From Trachythela sp. YZ-2020 (taxonomy: Eukaryota > Cnidaria > Anthozoa > Malacalcyonacea > Clavulariidae): a stretch of 64,000 nt of DNA. Below are positions 35,173 to 48,257 of this stretch, in pieces (position 1 is the stretch's first letter; the number at the start of each line of letters is the position of its first letter). Made by a program: the position numbers and the translations under genes. Location of the stretch: NCBI GenBank assembly GCA_016169945.1, contig JADLSH010000395.1, positions 9,452,001 to 9,516,000 on the forward strand, in the 5' to 3' direction. The notes under the pieces were generated by a model. That model did not search any database. It had not been told where the DNA came from and was given only the letters and a program-made list of their open reading frames with translations.

Positions 35173-38100
35173 AATAATGGGCCATTTTGTTTAATGTGCA
35201 CCCCTATTGTGAGTATAAATCCTATGAGGAGGAGGGGTTAATATTGTTAAATTCAGAGGCTAAATCAGTTGGCCTTTGTTCTTAGACATGTCGAAAGCCC
35301 TTTCAAGCTTGAAATGTGTGTACTTTGATGTTCAATTTCCTAAGGGGAGTACAATTTTTAAGGACCCTCAATGAGGGGATACACACAATAAATGGAATGG
35401 CTCAATGTGCTGTATTTTATGTATTGGCTCCAATATAGATTTTCCTTTTCATACATGCATGTGATAACGCTAGTACTAAACATTTTTATTTATTGACCAG
35501 CTGTATTTGAATGACATGCTTTTTTGATGCCTTTGTTTGGCTCCCCACATTTTGTGTAACAAGGAGCCTTGCGTTTTGTTGATTGGTAGATCTTGACTTT
35601 CTCTCAGTTGGTCTTGAGTGTTGGGTTTCCAACAAACAAAGCATAGATGCTTTCTTACACATATAATAATAAACACCACAACACATACAGTACTATGGCT
35701 TCATCAATAAATTTAACAACATTTTTTGACCTGTAGAACTCTTTCCTTTATACTATCCACAGGCATACTTACTCTTAAGGCAGAATTGGCAATTGTAAGA
35801 CTAGAGGTGCTTTGCCAGCTAATGAGTTAACAATAGTCATTAAGAGTATCATCTGAGTGTTGGACAGACTGGAAATACCATTATAGGTTACATTATTAGG
35901 AACTAAACAACCAACCTGAAGAAACAATTCCAGTTATTTTCCTTCTCTGTACCTTTGATTTCTAATGGCACCTCCTTAGTCCTGCGATCAGAAAATTGGC
36001 TTGTCAGTGAACCAGGTTCCTTAACTGTATGCTTCATGTCTTCTTCAAATCTTCCTTATTGCATTTTGTAGAAGTTTACTCGACGCATTTCTTCTATATA
36101 ACCTTCGGAAATGTTATAAATAATTCCATTTATTGAAATATTTACCATCATTTATTTTGAGTTCATATCATTTACAATAGCCTATACACTTCATACTCTT
36201 GCTGGGACAGAAATTTCTCTGACCATTTCTTCACCCAACTTAAATTTTAGGTAGGTAACCCTTATATATAGATTACCTTTTTGGACGTCTTTGTCTCCTA
36301 TGGGTATTCTCACATTAGTGCAGGCATGCTGGGATGTGCTGCCTGGGGTAAGAAGTCACTGTAGTCACATTTATTTAAATTCCTCTATTTATATCAAATA
36401 TAAGTGGGTTTTGTATAAGTATACTATTTGGAAGTAATTATGAGACTGGTTACTAACTTTCAGTACTCACAGTACTCACCTGCAGTATGTCCCCTAACAA
36501 GAAAGCAAATCATCTTTGGATGCCAATGGTTCAACACTGAATGGAAACCTTCTAAGGGCTAGTTTGTGGACCACGGGTAGAAAGTTTCTGTGATGTCTTG
36601 CAGCTAGGATTTCTTTGTCAGAATATTTTTCAGTTTCTGAGTGAGTTTGATCCTATGAAGATGAAAACAATGGGGAGATGTTAAGCATTCTTTCGGTTGA
36701 GGATATCACACTCCTGGACATCAAGAAATGTGCCATGTTACCACATTAACTTTAATCCACTTCTTATTTTCAGCAATCTCACCATGATGACACTTGTCAT
36801 ACAATGCGTTTGGATGTCCATCATGCTCCATTATTGACATGCCTCATAAATGACCTTCGCACAGCTATAGAGGATGCAAACCCAGGCTTTGGAAGATGCA
36901 GCACACACAGTATATGTGATTTCTGATGGTTACCCACTCTGTTAATATCTTGCAGCCTTTCTCTTTGCAGCTTTCAACACTTTCTTTAGTTGAAGCTTTT
37001 ACTTACCAATTGCCAGATATCATAATAGTGTGGTATCCTTCTGACTAGTTCTCATCCATTTACCTATACGCGGTGGCGATCGGACCACGAACGTCTTAAT
37101 TAGGAGCTTCTCCTTCGACTTTTATTAAATCAAAAATGAGCTTTACCTTCAACTCCATTTTATTACTACTTCCAACCTCATTGGCCTGTAAAGATAAGGT
37201 AATATGATGACGAGTTATTTCATTCAATACACCCTTTCGTTATTTCACGTCACAAATACTCCCTTGACCTGGGAGCTTAGCTTCCATAAATCGACAAATG
37301 CAATTCCCTCACTGGCACCGAGAATGGGGCTCCTGGGCCAGGAGAGACTTGTGACGTAATTATAGGATGTATTCCTGAAACCACTCCTAGGGTCTTAAGA
37401 TTTTACTCTTTGGATTGTGTATTATTTTCACATCACGGTACAGCATCAAAGCGATAAATTCAAAATACCTGAAGTAATTCGAAGTGCACAAGTTGGTCAG
37501 ATTACAATTCCAACATTGTGTAACATACCATGTTCAGCTGTGTCATGCTATCGAATCACCATCTCAGCCCAAACGCTATCAACTATTCCCTTTAGTTGAT
37601 CGATTAATAAGATTTTCCCAGTATTGCAGTATGTGGAATAAACTTCCTCTGATAGTGCAGAAGAAAGTCCTATTTGGTATATTTTAAGGCCCAAGTGCTT
37701 AAATAGCAAAACTTTACTAATCGAGGATCAGACGCGGGGTTTAAAACTCCAACAAGATATTGCCAGCGGTTTCCCAGCACCAGTGTTTGGCTCCTCCCGT
37801 ATAGCCTTGACATGATTTGCATGTTTGTTCCACTATTGCCATTGTTCCATGGACTTGACATTAACACTTAGCGACCGTGCATGCATCTGAAACAGAACAA
37901 TGAAAACAGTGTCAACATACCATAGGAACACAATAAATTTTTGGTTCTCTATCCAGCGATCTGAAAGAGAAGGCAACCAATTAGTGCGGGGAGAATATAA
38001 AGTAGGTAGGTCTATATTGTGGATGAATGAAGACCTACCTGCGCATCCTGTGATGCATTATCTGTATCTTCCGTTTAATCCAAAGCCCCTCGTCATCATC

Positions 38101-39540
38101 TGATGCGTCAGTTTCTTCTTCCTCCATGTTAGCATTCCAGTCAGGATCTTTCAGTGTCTGACCCCGATGAATCCTCCAGGGTTATCTCCATGAACCCATC
38201 TTACATCATCCCAAGCCTTCCAAGATACCAATAATATCTTCCACCTGTCTCATTTTCTGATTCGTCACTGCTACGCCTCCTGAGGACAACTCTTGTCATA
38301 AAGATTCAGTGTCTAAAACGAGAAATACAATAATCCGTTACATGGTTCAAAATTTGGAAAATTTATTTTTTGTGTCAGGCCTGGGGAGTAGCACTTAAAA
38401 AATATATTTTCTGACAAAATCATTCTACTATCTACAGTATATAAAATTGCTACAGTATATATAATTCGTTACTACAAACCTTTTTGAGTTTGTATTCTCT
38501 TTATGACATTAAATTGCACCTTTTTTGTTGATCGTAACTTCTGGAGATTTTCAATTCTCTCTTGTTTCGCTACCATTCGACACAATTGCGAGCCATGAGC
38601 TGTTTCACAGTATGAAACTCTCATCCTCCGCTGTTGTTTACGAGGCTCCTCATGCTCACGTTAAACATTTCTGTTTCATTACCGACTAGCCACTAATTTG
38701 TTACATTACTGACATGATTCGGAACTAGGTAATTCGTCCACGTCATGAATGAGCTTGTGATGGCGATAGCTGTTCCATTACAATCTGCAAGATTCAATTA
38801 TTTTTTCAAAAAGCTTCAGTTGACTTTGATAAAGCAAAACTATTATAAAAATATTTTCTAATAGCCAATTGAATAATAATGTTTTGCTATGTAGAACATG
38901 ACTCACCGCCCTTCTCAACCATCTGCGAAGTCGGCTGGCATTTCTTCTAGAGCGACTGAATCCTTTGTTGGTACTGACCATGTAGTATCTTGCCTTTGGT
39001 TTTACCTGCGTCTGATACGTAGTAACGATACGTGTTTAGCTTAGATTTCTCGAGAAGTGCGCTGAGCATATTACTGGCGAATTCGTAGGAGCCATTCGGC
39101 CTATGTTTTTCTTTAAATTTTATCACATTTTCCGTTATTCTTACTCATTTTGCGGAGAAACTTATGCATTGATATCCCTTCCAGCGTGATATGTGTGCAT
39201 TGCCTTCGCGCAATCCAGGACCTCCACTTAACATGAAATTTTCCTCTCCTCGCTCTCTTCATGCTGGAAGCCATGCTTGTTGAATTCGAAATGCATATAT
39301 AGTAACTCAGACTGTACAAAAACACGCAACTATATGTAATAGATTCTCGATGTGAACTTTGCGATATTATGTGTGACTTTTTGTGGTCTTTTTATTTTTT
39401 TTAACTAGTGAAGGCGTACAGGATTTAAATAAGTGATTTAACACATGTTTTACACTTCAGCTATTACACTGTCACTGTTCGGTTTCAGATTTTCTTAGCC
39501 TAGACTATCCACTTTTAAAGTTGGTGATATTGTGTTTGGT
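35173..39540. other. Long gene-poor stretch
   Basis: No supported gene. Open frames at 35.5, 37.5, 37.9 and 38.8 kb are short and without motifs. No tandem repeats above trivial length were noticed. It may be intergenic or intronic. Confidence 0.4.
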
Positions 39541-40992
39541 TACTAGAAATACATGCTTGCAGTAACCCCTCGCCCCATGCACCCGAACATTGACAGACAC
39601 TACATTCCAAAACATTACTATTACTAAGCTTTTTCATCACAAAATCTGCTATGCAAAGGTGGTGAAGTCAGATATCTGGGTTCAAAGCAAAATTTGGCTT
39701 GGAAAACTGAATTGGATATCTGGGCCTCTGGCTTACACCCTTCTTCACGTGACGCACTCAAGGCTATCGCCATATGAAATGTTTTACTTGACGTAATCAT
39801 TGTGTTTCCCTTCATTTAAATGTACCATTAAAATTTTAGTCCATTACTAATAGTTTGGAAAAGAAGAGTGGAAAACAATAATATTTTTAGGAAATCTATT
39901 TGGGTTGAAAATTTTGTATAAAAATAGAAATTTTGTTTCAAGAAGAGGAAGCACAGTAGCCATGGCAACTCGATTAATAATATAAATTTCTTTTCTGGAG
40001 TACAAAACACTGAAAACAGTTTACAAAAGCTGCAAAAATAATTAAAATATTAGTTGTTTTAGCCATAGAAATATGAGATATATGCGGTAGGTATGTTCTT
40101 ATGCATTCTATAAGCTTCAAATTAATGTTTTAGTGCAACCTTCCGTTCACTAAAACGTTTCGAAAAGTTTGTATAACTAAACTGCCTTTTACTCTATATT
40201 TATTTTCTTTTCTGTACAAACTGTGATAATATTTTTACTTTTAACAATAAAATTACCAATTGCCCAACTATATAAAGTAGGTATGTTATTTTGTTCTTTT
40301 TTGGCTTTGATTTACTGTACAAAACGTTTCGAAATTGTCATTAGATAAAATATGTTTTTCTTTTCTATATAACGCATTTGAATTAAGACTAAACCAATGT
40401 TGTAATAATTGACCACACAGGATGAAGTATGCAATTTCAAAACCACAAACTATAGTTGCATGCCAATTGACGGCAAAACTGCAAAAACAAGTATGCAAAA
40501 TAAACACTTACCCGTTTAATTTAAAACGCTTTAAAACTCGAAAATTCTGTCCTTTCTCGGCTTTTCGACTGCTTTATTTTCTTATTGACTTTAGTAAATA
40601 AAAGTCCTCTAAAAAATTTTCACTTCTCTTGTTTTGGAGACTTAATATTTGTCTGAATTAATATGTCCCGACTCCAGAGTACAATTTTGAAAAAAGTTTT
40701 CATATAAATATAAATGCATTATAAATTAAATGCCAAAAATAAAATGCCAAAATGGCAGTTATTTTTCTGACGTTTGCATATAAAAACAAAATCGTTGTCT
40801 TAGCCAATCATGATGTAGCTAGTTACCAGTTTTGTCTCGGCTTTAACTCGCGCATGCGCATAACTTAAAAAACCGTCCATGACAAAAAAAAATGGTGGAC
40901 GACTTTGCATTCCACAATGTTTTCACATACCCGGGTGTAAATATCCGAGCGGAATTAGTACCCTCGCACGGCGCTTCGCGCCGGCTCGGGGA
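39541..40992. repeat. Dispersed repeat unit, copy 1
   Basis: Begins CTAGAAATACATGCTTGCAG and CAGTAACCCCTCGCCCC and shares long blocks with 44881-45962. Shared blocks include AAATTTTGTTTCAAGAAGAG and AAGCACAGTAGCCATGGCAA near 39925, TATGTTCTTATGCATTC near 40092, and the GC-rich end CCTCGCACGGCGCTTCGCGC at 40961. This copy lacks the foldback and inverted termini seen around copy 2. Non-coding. Confidence 0.65.
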
Positions 40993-41069
40993 CAATTATT
41001 TGTCAAAATAATTCAAACATATATTATTTTGCGTATTAAAATGTTTCAATTTGTCACATTTTGCATGTA

Positions 41070-41212
41070 TTGACAGCACTGAGCTTTATATATCTGAAGG
41101 ACGTGCCGCTAATGTTTGCCAGGCAGAAAAGTGAAGCAAAAAACATGGCAGATTTTAGCTTGCTGATGCCATATATGGTCCTACATGCTCATGGTATTTA
41201 CCACTGATTTGG
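41070..41212 (+). repeat. Dispersed repeat, inverted partner at 63 kb
   Basis: Includes AAGTGAAGCAAAAAACATGG, then CCATATATGGTCCTA and CATGGTATTTACCACTGA. The reverse complement of 62985-63115 carries the same blocks in the same order with about 85 percent identity by eye. Confidence 0.6.
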
Positions 41213-42132
41213 CTCAGTTTTGAGCCCGCTACAGTGATCACATCTCCCTGATTTTTGACAAAAATCACAAAATGTTTGCAGTAATAAATTGGTTAGATTT
41301 TCGTCGTTTTCGACTGTTGACAACAGTTTTAAGATGTACAAGTCGTACACAGTATTTCCCGCTCGTGAATTACTACAGCAGCCAAGTACTCACAGCTGGC
41401 GAAATGTTGGCGAACATGGTATTTTTAAAATGATATGAGGCAGGAGTCGATCGAGGCGGCCGCCGGCCGGTTCGGAGTTCAAAACCTCAAATAACAGGTA
41501 TTTTTATATTTTTAACTGTGAAGAGAAGTATTTATTTAAATAATATTGTAAATTTCACAGAAACAAATGTAGGCATAGTGATAAAATATTAAAATGATAG
41601 CCATTTATAATAATGTTAAAATGCATTAATGTTTCAACTTTCAGGATCAAATACTGTCTGTATAATATGTTTCTGAGACGTTTGTCAATGGGTTATTACA
41701 CTTACAAACGATCACCCCCTTGTTAAGGACTTCAGCTTTTTACCCTCTGGAATACAAAATTCCCCTTTGAAAGTCAAATGCATTTTTAAACTTAGCTCTA
41801 CCACTAGGGCTGGTTTTCAGCTCTTGTTTACATGAGACCTTCATGAAGGGCTAGCCCTATCAATAGGGCTGGTTTTCACCTCGTGTTTACAGCATTAAAT
41901 GGTTTCTCTACAACTCATTTATTTTCTTATGAAGTCCAAAATCATATTTTGCCATGCAAATGTTTGAATAAAAACCATCAGACAATTGAATACTGTTCTA
42001 AAACTAAATATTCAAATTGAAAACTATCAACTATTGTGTTATATTGTATTTTCACATTTTCCAAGAGCTGTTATTATGTGAACCATTGTCATAAAATAAC
42101 ATGTATATAACATGTGCTCTGATTAGTCGAAA

Positions 42133-42245
42133 CCCGTGTTTGGATCAGGCCATCCAAACACGGAAGACTATCGTGTTGTTATTTAATAAAACAATTACTT
42201 TATGGTTTTCGTGTTTGGATGGCCTGATCCAAACACTTGGGAATG
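42133..42245. repeat. Foldback pair, ~36-bp arms
   Basis: CGTGTTTGGATCAGGCCATC then CAAACACG at about 42138-42165 recurs as its reverse complement at about 42210-42240 around an AT-rich centre. The arms themselves are partly palindromic (GTGTTTGGAT...ATCCAAACAC). Probably a small MITE-like unit. Confidence 0.6.
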
Positions 42246-44773
42246 TTGCTCGAGTTAAGAAAAGCTTTCTGTTTACTATATAAAGGACAGTCTTTTCAAA
42301 CAAAATATAATAAAATAAAATATCCATTTTCATAAACTTCAAAAGCAATAATTTTCACATGTGAGATTATCATAAATAATCTCACATGTGAGATTATCAG
42401 TTGTATCAGTGCTCGAAATCTCTATAAAGCACTATACTTTATATAATAAAGTCCTTTTTCGCATAGTTTACAAAGCGGTACCCCCAAAAAGGCAGGTTTG
42501 GGCCTGCATGAGAAAGACCTACTAATTACCATTCTCTTTCTATTGCAGAATTGTACAGGAAATGCTGGTGAAATTCAGGAATTTTCATGGAATATGTTTG
42601 CAAATTGACAATACAAGTTCGTATATAATATTTCTTTTATTCATATTTAATTTAAATTTATTAATTAAACTCTATTCTAGAGAATTCACAAATATTTAAA
42701 AAAATTTATGCAGCAATCAAATCCAGGCATAATCATCCTACCCCCAATTCTGTTATTGTATTTAAATATAAAATACATGTGAAAGTATTTGTTTCTAGTT
42801 GTTTTGCCTTTAACATGAACATGTTAGTGTTTAATGGAAATAATATTTTTTCAAATGTATGGTAATTGAAAGTGTGATTGGGTTCCCCAGGACATATTTA
42901 CCTGCTTGAGCAATGTTGAGCTCAACCTACTCTGGGAAAACTAACCCAGGTTCATAGAATGCTTACTGCAAATTTACAGTGCAGTTTTTGCACTGTTTGA
43001 AAGAAGTTTTATACAATGGCCGCTTGTGGCCTAGAATGCCGCATTTGAAGCACCTCATTCCTATAAAACAAATAAAGACGTTCTACTGCATTTAACATGC
43101 ACTCGTACTAGTCTGCAATGATACCCCGAATATAAAATCTATTTACATTGTATTTGTTTTCTATACTTACGATATGCATTACGATTGAATCCTAGAAGGC
43201 AAGAAAAATTGCATTTATTATTTCAAAGTCAGACAATGATTATTACATTGTTAAGGCCATGTTACATGAGGCAATTTTTGCTGCAACCTGCAACACAATT
43301 AGTCCACACAGAACGATGTTGTTTGGAATTGTATATGCACAGAAAAACAGTGGACATGGTCTGTGGTTCACTTCAACGATATATTCTCATTTATTTCTTT
43401 GTTGCCTTCTGGGCGTGTTTAGCAAGAAAAATGTGGCCATTTTCACTGCAGTTATTACATGTTCCTATATAAAAAAGGTACAGGATATTTAGGAGAGCTT
43501 ATGTTATGGTAAAAGCTTTTCAATGCCTCTGCTTCATTACCTTTGAAAGTATGGCTATTGTTTTTTATAGTCTGCCTTGGTGCTGCTGAAGATCCTATGA
43601 AGATGGATATACATATTAACATCAATATTAAAGAAAATTAGTTTTTCTATTCTAGTGACAATTTGAATTTATATTTTATATAAATAGATTATATGAGAAT
43701 ATGTAATGTAAATTTCATACCATTTTTCTCAGACTTTTTCAAACTCTCAGACTTCTCAGCCTTTTTTTTGGACATTCCTGAAGTGTCTGGTCCTGCTACA
43801 GCAACAAGTATATATAATACAATTATATGGAAGGAAGACTAATAGTTTATACTTTGCAAATACTGCAAAACTAACAAGCCCATCTGGGCTTTTCAAGTAG
43901 TCCACCCTAAAAAGTTTAACAAATAATACTAAAAGTGTAATAGTGGTGTCAGAGTCTGTGTAAATTAATTAGTTACACGTTTACAAAAATGGTAGAGTAT
44001 ATATACAATTATAAAGGCACAATTAACAATTTATATCATTTTTACACATTGTACATAATTAAACCAAAGTGAATAAACTTACTTTCTGTGCTGTTTTCTG
44101 AGCCTGAGGACTCTAAACCGTCCAACTCTGCTGTTATATCTGCATATATATAAAAATTGAAATTAAAAAACTTGACTTCATTAAACACAGGCATATTCAA
44201 GCATTAGGGCGTTAAGTAAACAAGTTCAAGTTGAGGGGGGCACTTTGTCTTAAGGGTACCTCTTCTATTAGAAAAGGGCACCATTGCTTTAGCTGAAGAA
44301 AAGGGTAGTTGGAAGAAAACTTGAATGAAATGCATTACAGGGAAGGAAGTATAGTTCTATAATGTTTTATAAATAGTTTTTCTTTGTGTGTACTGTATGA
44401 CCTGTGATTTTAAAATGGTAAATAGCTTCTCAATTTTCACTAAAAACAAGTGAAACTTGTTCAGGAAAATTACTCCCTTTCTAATTTTTCAATAACAAAA
44501 AAATTTACTATTAGGGTATAAATTTGAAAACCAAAAAATACGTACATACCATTTGCCTCGCTGTGCTCGTCCATACTTTGTAAACTCTTCTTGCAAACTA
44601 GCTTGTCTCTCTAAATAAGCAATAAATATACACAGCCTACTACAAATCTAGTAAGTCTGGTATTTACTTTAAAAATGAAAATTGTTTTAAAATTTTACCT
44701 TTCGTACTGTTTTTCCCCGTGTAAAATTAAGCTTCGTAAAACAAATAACTTATAGGTTATCATGCGATGGCAA

Positions 44774-45976
44774 GTACAATTAGGGATTAATAGTACGAGT
44801 GATGTTTGGAAATTTTGCCAAAATTGGACGAGCCGCCGGGGCGAGTCCAATTTGGCAACATTTTCAAACATCACGAGCACTACTAGAAATACATGCTTGC
44901 AGTAACCCCTCGCCCCAGCTGAACATTGCCAGACATTACATTCCAAAACATTACTATTGCTAATCTTTAAAATCTGCCATGCAAAGGTTGTAGGCGATTC
45001 GGATATATGCGTTCAAAACAAATTTTTGGCATAGAAAACAAAATTGGATCCTTGGCTCACACCCCTCTTCACGACGCAATCAAAGGCTATCGCCAAATGA
45101 AATGTTTTACTTGACGATTACACTGTGGCTTCCTTTGAAATTTGCCATTAAAAGAGTGGAAGGAAACAATATTATTTTGGGAAATTTATTTTGAAAGAAA
45201 AAATGGAAATTTTGTTTCAAGAAGAGGAAGCACAGTAGCCATGGCAACACGATAAAATAAACTTCTTTTATGGAGTACAAAACAACAGGTTACAAAAATC
45301 ACAAAAATAATTAAAATATTATTTGTTTTAGCCATACAAATCTGAGATATATGGTGTAGGTATGTTCTTATGCATTCTATAAGCTTCAAATTAATGTTTA
45401 AATGCAACCTTCCGTTTACTAAAAGTAAAACGTTGCCAAAAGTTTATAAAACTAAACTGCCTTTTATAAATTAGTTTTTGAAATTAAATCAGTAGAAAAT
45501 ATACAAATTCTCTCGTGTGAAACGATTTCGCTTTCCTTTTAAGTTGGAACTTTTTGATAGCATAAAATATAGGATATTTTAATTGTGAAAAAATGAAAAT
45601 CTATGTAAATAAAACAACATTCTTAATACGGCTATATCAACAATTTAATATAAGAAACTTGCCATATTTTTTCGACTATCTATCTCTATTTATCCTTTTT
45701 TATAAAGTATAAACGATAAATTTGTTCCGCAGCTTTTCCTGAAGTCCCAAAAAGACTTACTGATATGACTTACTCATGTTTTTTTTATAATTCGCTCATT
45801 CCACTCCTTACAAAGATTAGTGAGATGACCACCCATCACACCCATGCGCCCGCAAAACTTGATGAACTTTGGATTTCCCATTGCTTTCCTTTTTTTTCCG
45901 GGTGTAAATATCCGCGCGGAATTAGTACCCTCGCACGGCGCTTCGCGCCGGCTCGGGGATTAATCCCTAATTGTAC
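44774..45976. mobile_element. Non-autonomous element with 18-bp perfect inverted ends
   Basis: The left end GTACAATTAGGGATTAAT (44774-44791) and its exact reverse complement at 45959-45976 bound a 1.2 kb non-coding segment. Just inside the left end lies a 90-bp foldback (44792-44881). The rest is homologous to 39541-40992. No target duplication was recognised outside the ends, so the superfamily is open. Confidence 0.55.
44792..44881. repeat. Foldback with GC-rich loop
   Basis: AGTACGAGTGATGTTTGGAA, then TTTTGCCAAAATTGGAC, pairs with GTCCAATTTGGCAACATTTT, then CAAACATCACGAGCACT. The loop is GAGCCGCCGGGGC. Arms are about 37-40 bp with few mismatches. Confidence 0.75.
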
Positions 45977-46516
45977 GAGCAACATGAGCAGCATGACAAA
46001 ATTTCCGCCATTTTGTTTCTTTTGGGAAAATCATTAATTGTACTGCAGTACAATTAATTAAATAATTGTACTCCTCTCAACCAATCAGCATCCAGTAATT
46101 TTGTCATGCTAATAATAAATTCATTAAAAGTTTTTTAAAACAAGATATTAAAAAAGGGCACAAAAATGAATAGCGAATTTGATTGGTTGGACGAAGGAGA
46201 ACAATATTGTAGTTAACATGAAGTATACTGACTTTCTGACTAAGTATAATATTAATAATAAACATTTAACTCTCTACATGATAAAAGCAAAGGGATCCAT
46301 AGCATGTAAGATTAATAGAATTTGATAGGTGCTACTTTTATTACCAAAACCTACGTTAATACACAATCAAATATTAAAACCATATATTTCAAATTACTAG
46401 TAGCATTCATTTAAATAATTTAATGAATATACTTGTGGTTAATACCTCAAAACTAAGTTCTACTTTCTGCCAGTGTGTGATTTCAATGTTGCAGCAGAGA
46501 CTTTCAAGAAATTTTA
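45977..46516. other. Gene-free stretch
   Basis: AT-rich non-coding sequence between two mobile units. Nothing further seen. Confidence 0.4.
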
Positions 46517-46843
46517 GTGTCCTTTATATTTGACATACAGTTTTGGCATTCCGCTCATAATGCGCCAATCAATTTATACTGTTAACATTCCCCCCGGGCA
46601 ATCGGACATAGCCCGGGCATTTGACACCTTGCTCTATCCCCGGAGTGGGAAATTTTACCTTTTGTGCTGCTGTTGGGGTAGGGCATTTGATGCTGACTCA
46701 CAAGACGCAGGGGCATTTGACTAGAGTTCACTGCATTTGGCCACAGAGTAGATGTGATTTGGCACACTAGATTGTGCGAGGTCTGAGACTGTTACAAAGC
46801 TTCACAAATCAAGTACACTTTAGGTGCTTTTAAGCAACAAAAC

Positions 46844-47001
46844 CAGGGACCGCTGAGCAATTTTTGGATTGAGGGGGCCGAAGGCAGAGCTTCCTAGGGG
46901 TGGGGTGCGTTCTGGGGAACCCCAATAGGAAAATTTTGGAATCTTAAATAATTATTGGGGGGGGGCCAAGGCCCTCAGGCCCCCCTGCTCCACGGTCCCT
47001 G
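46844..47001. mobile_element. Small hAT-like MITE (CAGGGACCG ends)
   Basis: Begins CAGGGACCG and ends CGGTCCCTG. The internal part is G-rich (GGGGGGGGGCCAAGGCCCT near 46966). CAGGG termini are common in hAT MITEs, but the flanking octamers do not match, so the target duplication has decayed or the call is wrong. Confidence 0.45.
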
Positions 47002-47008
47002 AATTAAG

Positions 47009-47290
47009 GATAGCACGGGTGGCAGAAGCAGTTAGCGCGCTGCCTCTTACCACTGAGTTGAGCCTGTTTCACAACAGGTTGAGGTCACTGTTGGTACTCG
47101 CATGAGATCGGCAGTGTGCTCAAATAACTCATGTAAGTTGAGATTCTCTCCTGTGCTTCGAGGGTTTTCCCCGGGTACTCCGGTTTCCTCCCTCTAATAC
47201 TAACCCTTAGGAACTAACAATGGGGCCACAGTAATTGGCTGACGCTGTTGTGGACTCCCTGCCATTGAGGCGAAGTTGAATAAAAAAAAA
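47009..47290 (+). mobile_element. tRNA-derived SINE, MetaSINE-like
   Basis: The 5' part (GGTGGCAGAAGCAGTTAGCG, CGCTGCCTCTTACCACTGAG) is a tRNA-like head with a box A-like TGGCAGAAGCAGTT and a weak box B-like CAGGTTGAGGTCACT. The central part has GAGGGTTTTCCCCGGGTACT and CCGGTTTCCTCCCTC, which I recall as a conserved central domain shared by many invertebrate SINEs (the MetaSINE type). It ends with an A-rich tail (47281-47290). Transcription would be by RNA polymerase III. The family name is tentative. Confidence 0.65.
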
Positions 47291-47977
47291 CACCATTCAC
47301 ATGACAGAATGGCTCCGGAAAAATGAATTGGAGAAGGTGATTGACAGTTTTGAACGTAAGATTTTTAACACAGTACTTATTTCATTTATTAAAATGTTGG
47401 AGTTGCTTCAGACTTCTTCACACAATTCCAAAATCGAACTGACAGAATTAGGTCAGAATGACCTGGGGGTGGGGGCATTTGACCATCAATTTTACTTTGT
47501 ATGTGGGAATTTTAACAGAATTTTTGTCCTGGGGGTGGGATATTTGACCACAAAGTTTCGAAAAGTTCAAATGCCCCGGGCTATGCCGGGTGGAGGGGAT
47601 GTTAACAGTAAAAATTGATTGGCGCATAACTGTTATAAAGGACACCCTGTACTTAGTTTTTACTTTATTCTGCAATCTGGGTCTTGCATGAAACCAATGT
47701 GATTATATATATGGTTGAGACAACAAAGTTTTGAGGTAAATATATATTATATACAGGCACATATATACTATTTGCCCTATCTTTTAGATACTGTAAGGCA
47801 AAATAATGTAATTTACACTGTTGTATTTATATACAATGCAGTGAAATCTAAATAATGCTTTTCAGAATTGTGTGTTTTAAACAGCCACAATAGCATTGGT
47901 ACTTTCTATGACACCTTGGTTGAAATGATAAGGGAATGAGAATATTTATATATCAACTAATGATCAACCATCTTGCC

Positions 47978-48257
47978 AAAGGAAGTCTGTCACGTATAAC
48001 ATGTGGATACATCACTTATATTGTACAGTGCATGGTTTCCATTACCGAATGAAGTCTGTCGCATATGACATATGGATAGATCGCTCAGGCTTTGTATGGT
48101 TCATGGAGCAATTACCAAATATCTATTGTCACATAATAACTGGTGAATAGATCACTTGCTTTGTATGGAACATGGTTTCGATTACCAAATGACTATGGTC
48201 ACATAATAACTGGTGAATACTTGCTTCTTATGGTGCAGGGTTTGATTACGGAAGAAC
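47978..48257. repeat. Four diverged 70-bp tandem repeats
   Basis: Units begin near 47978, 48048, 48118 and 48188. Each has AAGTCTGTCRC or ACTATGGTCACATAATA, then GGATAGATC-like, TTGTATGG and GATTACCRAAT. The spacing is a constant 70 bp despite substantial divergence. Confidence 0.65.

Larger units (their letters stand above)
40993..44773. other. Gene-poor stretch
   Basis: No gene is supported apart from the dispersed repeat at 41070-41212 and the inverted repeat at 42133-42245 (separate entries). A perfect CTCACATGTGAG palindrome lies within a small hairpin near 42360-42400. Confidence 0.4.
46517..47646. mobile_element. 1.1-kb MITE with ~100-bp inverted ends, host of nested elements
   Basis: Left: GTGTCCTTTATA (46517) ... 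TGCGCCAATCAATTTATACT ... GTTAACATTCCCCCCGGGC ... ATAGCCCGGGCAT. Right, read inward from 47646 on the other strand: GTGTCCTTTATA ... TGCGCCAATCAATTTTTACT ... GTTAACATCCCCTCCACCC ... ATAGCCCGGGGCAT. A GGGCATTTGA motif is repeated several times in both arms. Between the arms sit a 158-bp CAGGGACCG-ended unit and a tRNA-type SINE. Confidence 0.7.

Noticed and set aside
46844..47001. Confirmed hAT target duplication around CAGGGACCG unit
   Set aside because: Flanking octamers AACAAAAC and AATTAAGG do not match.
47009..47080. Functional tRNA gene
   Set aside because: Box B is degenerate, the cloverleaf is poor and the sequence continues into a SINE body with an A tail.
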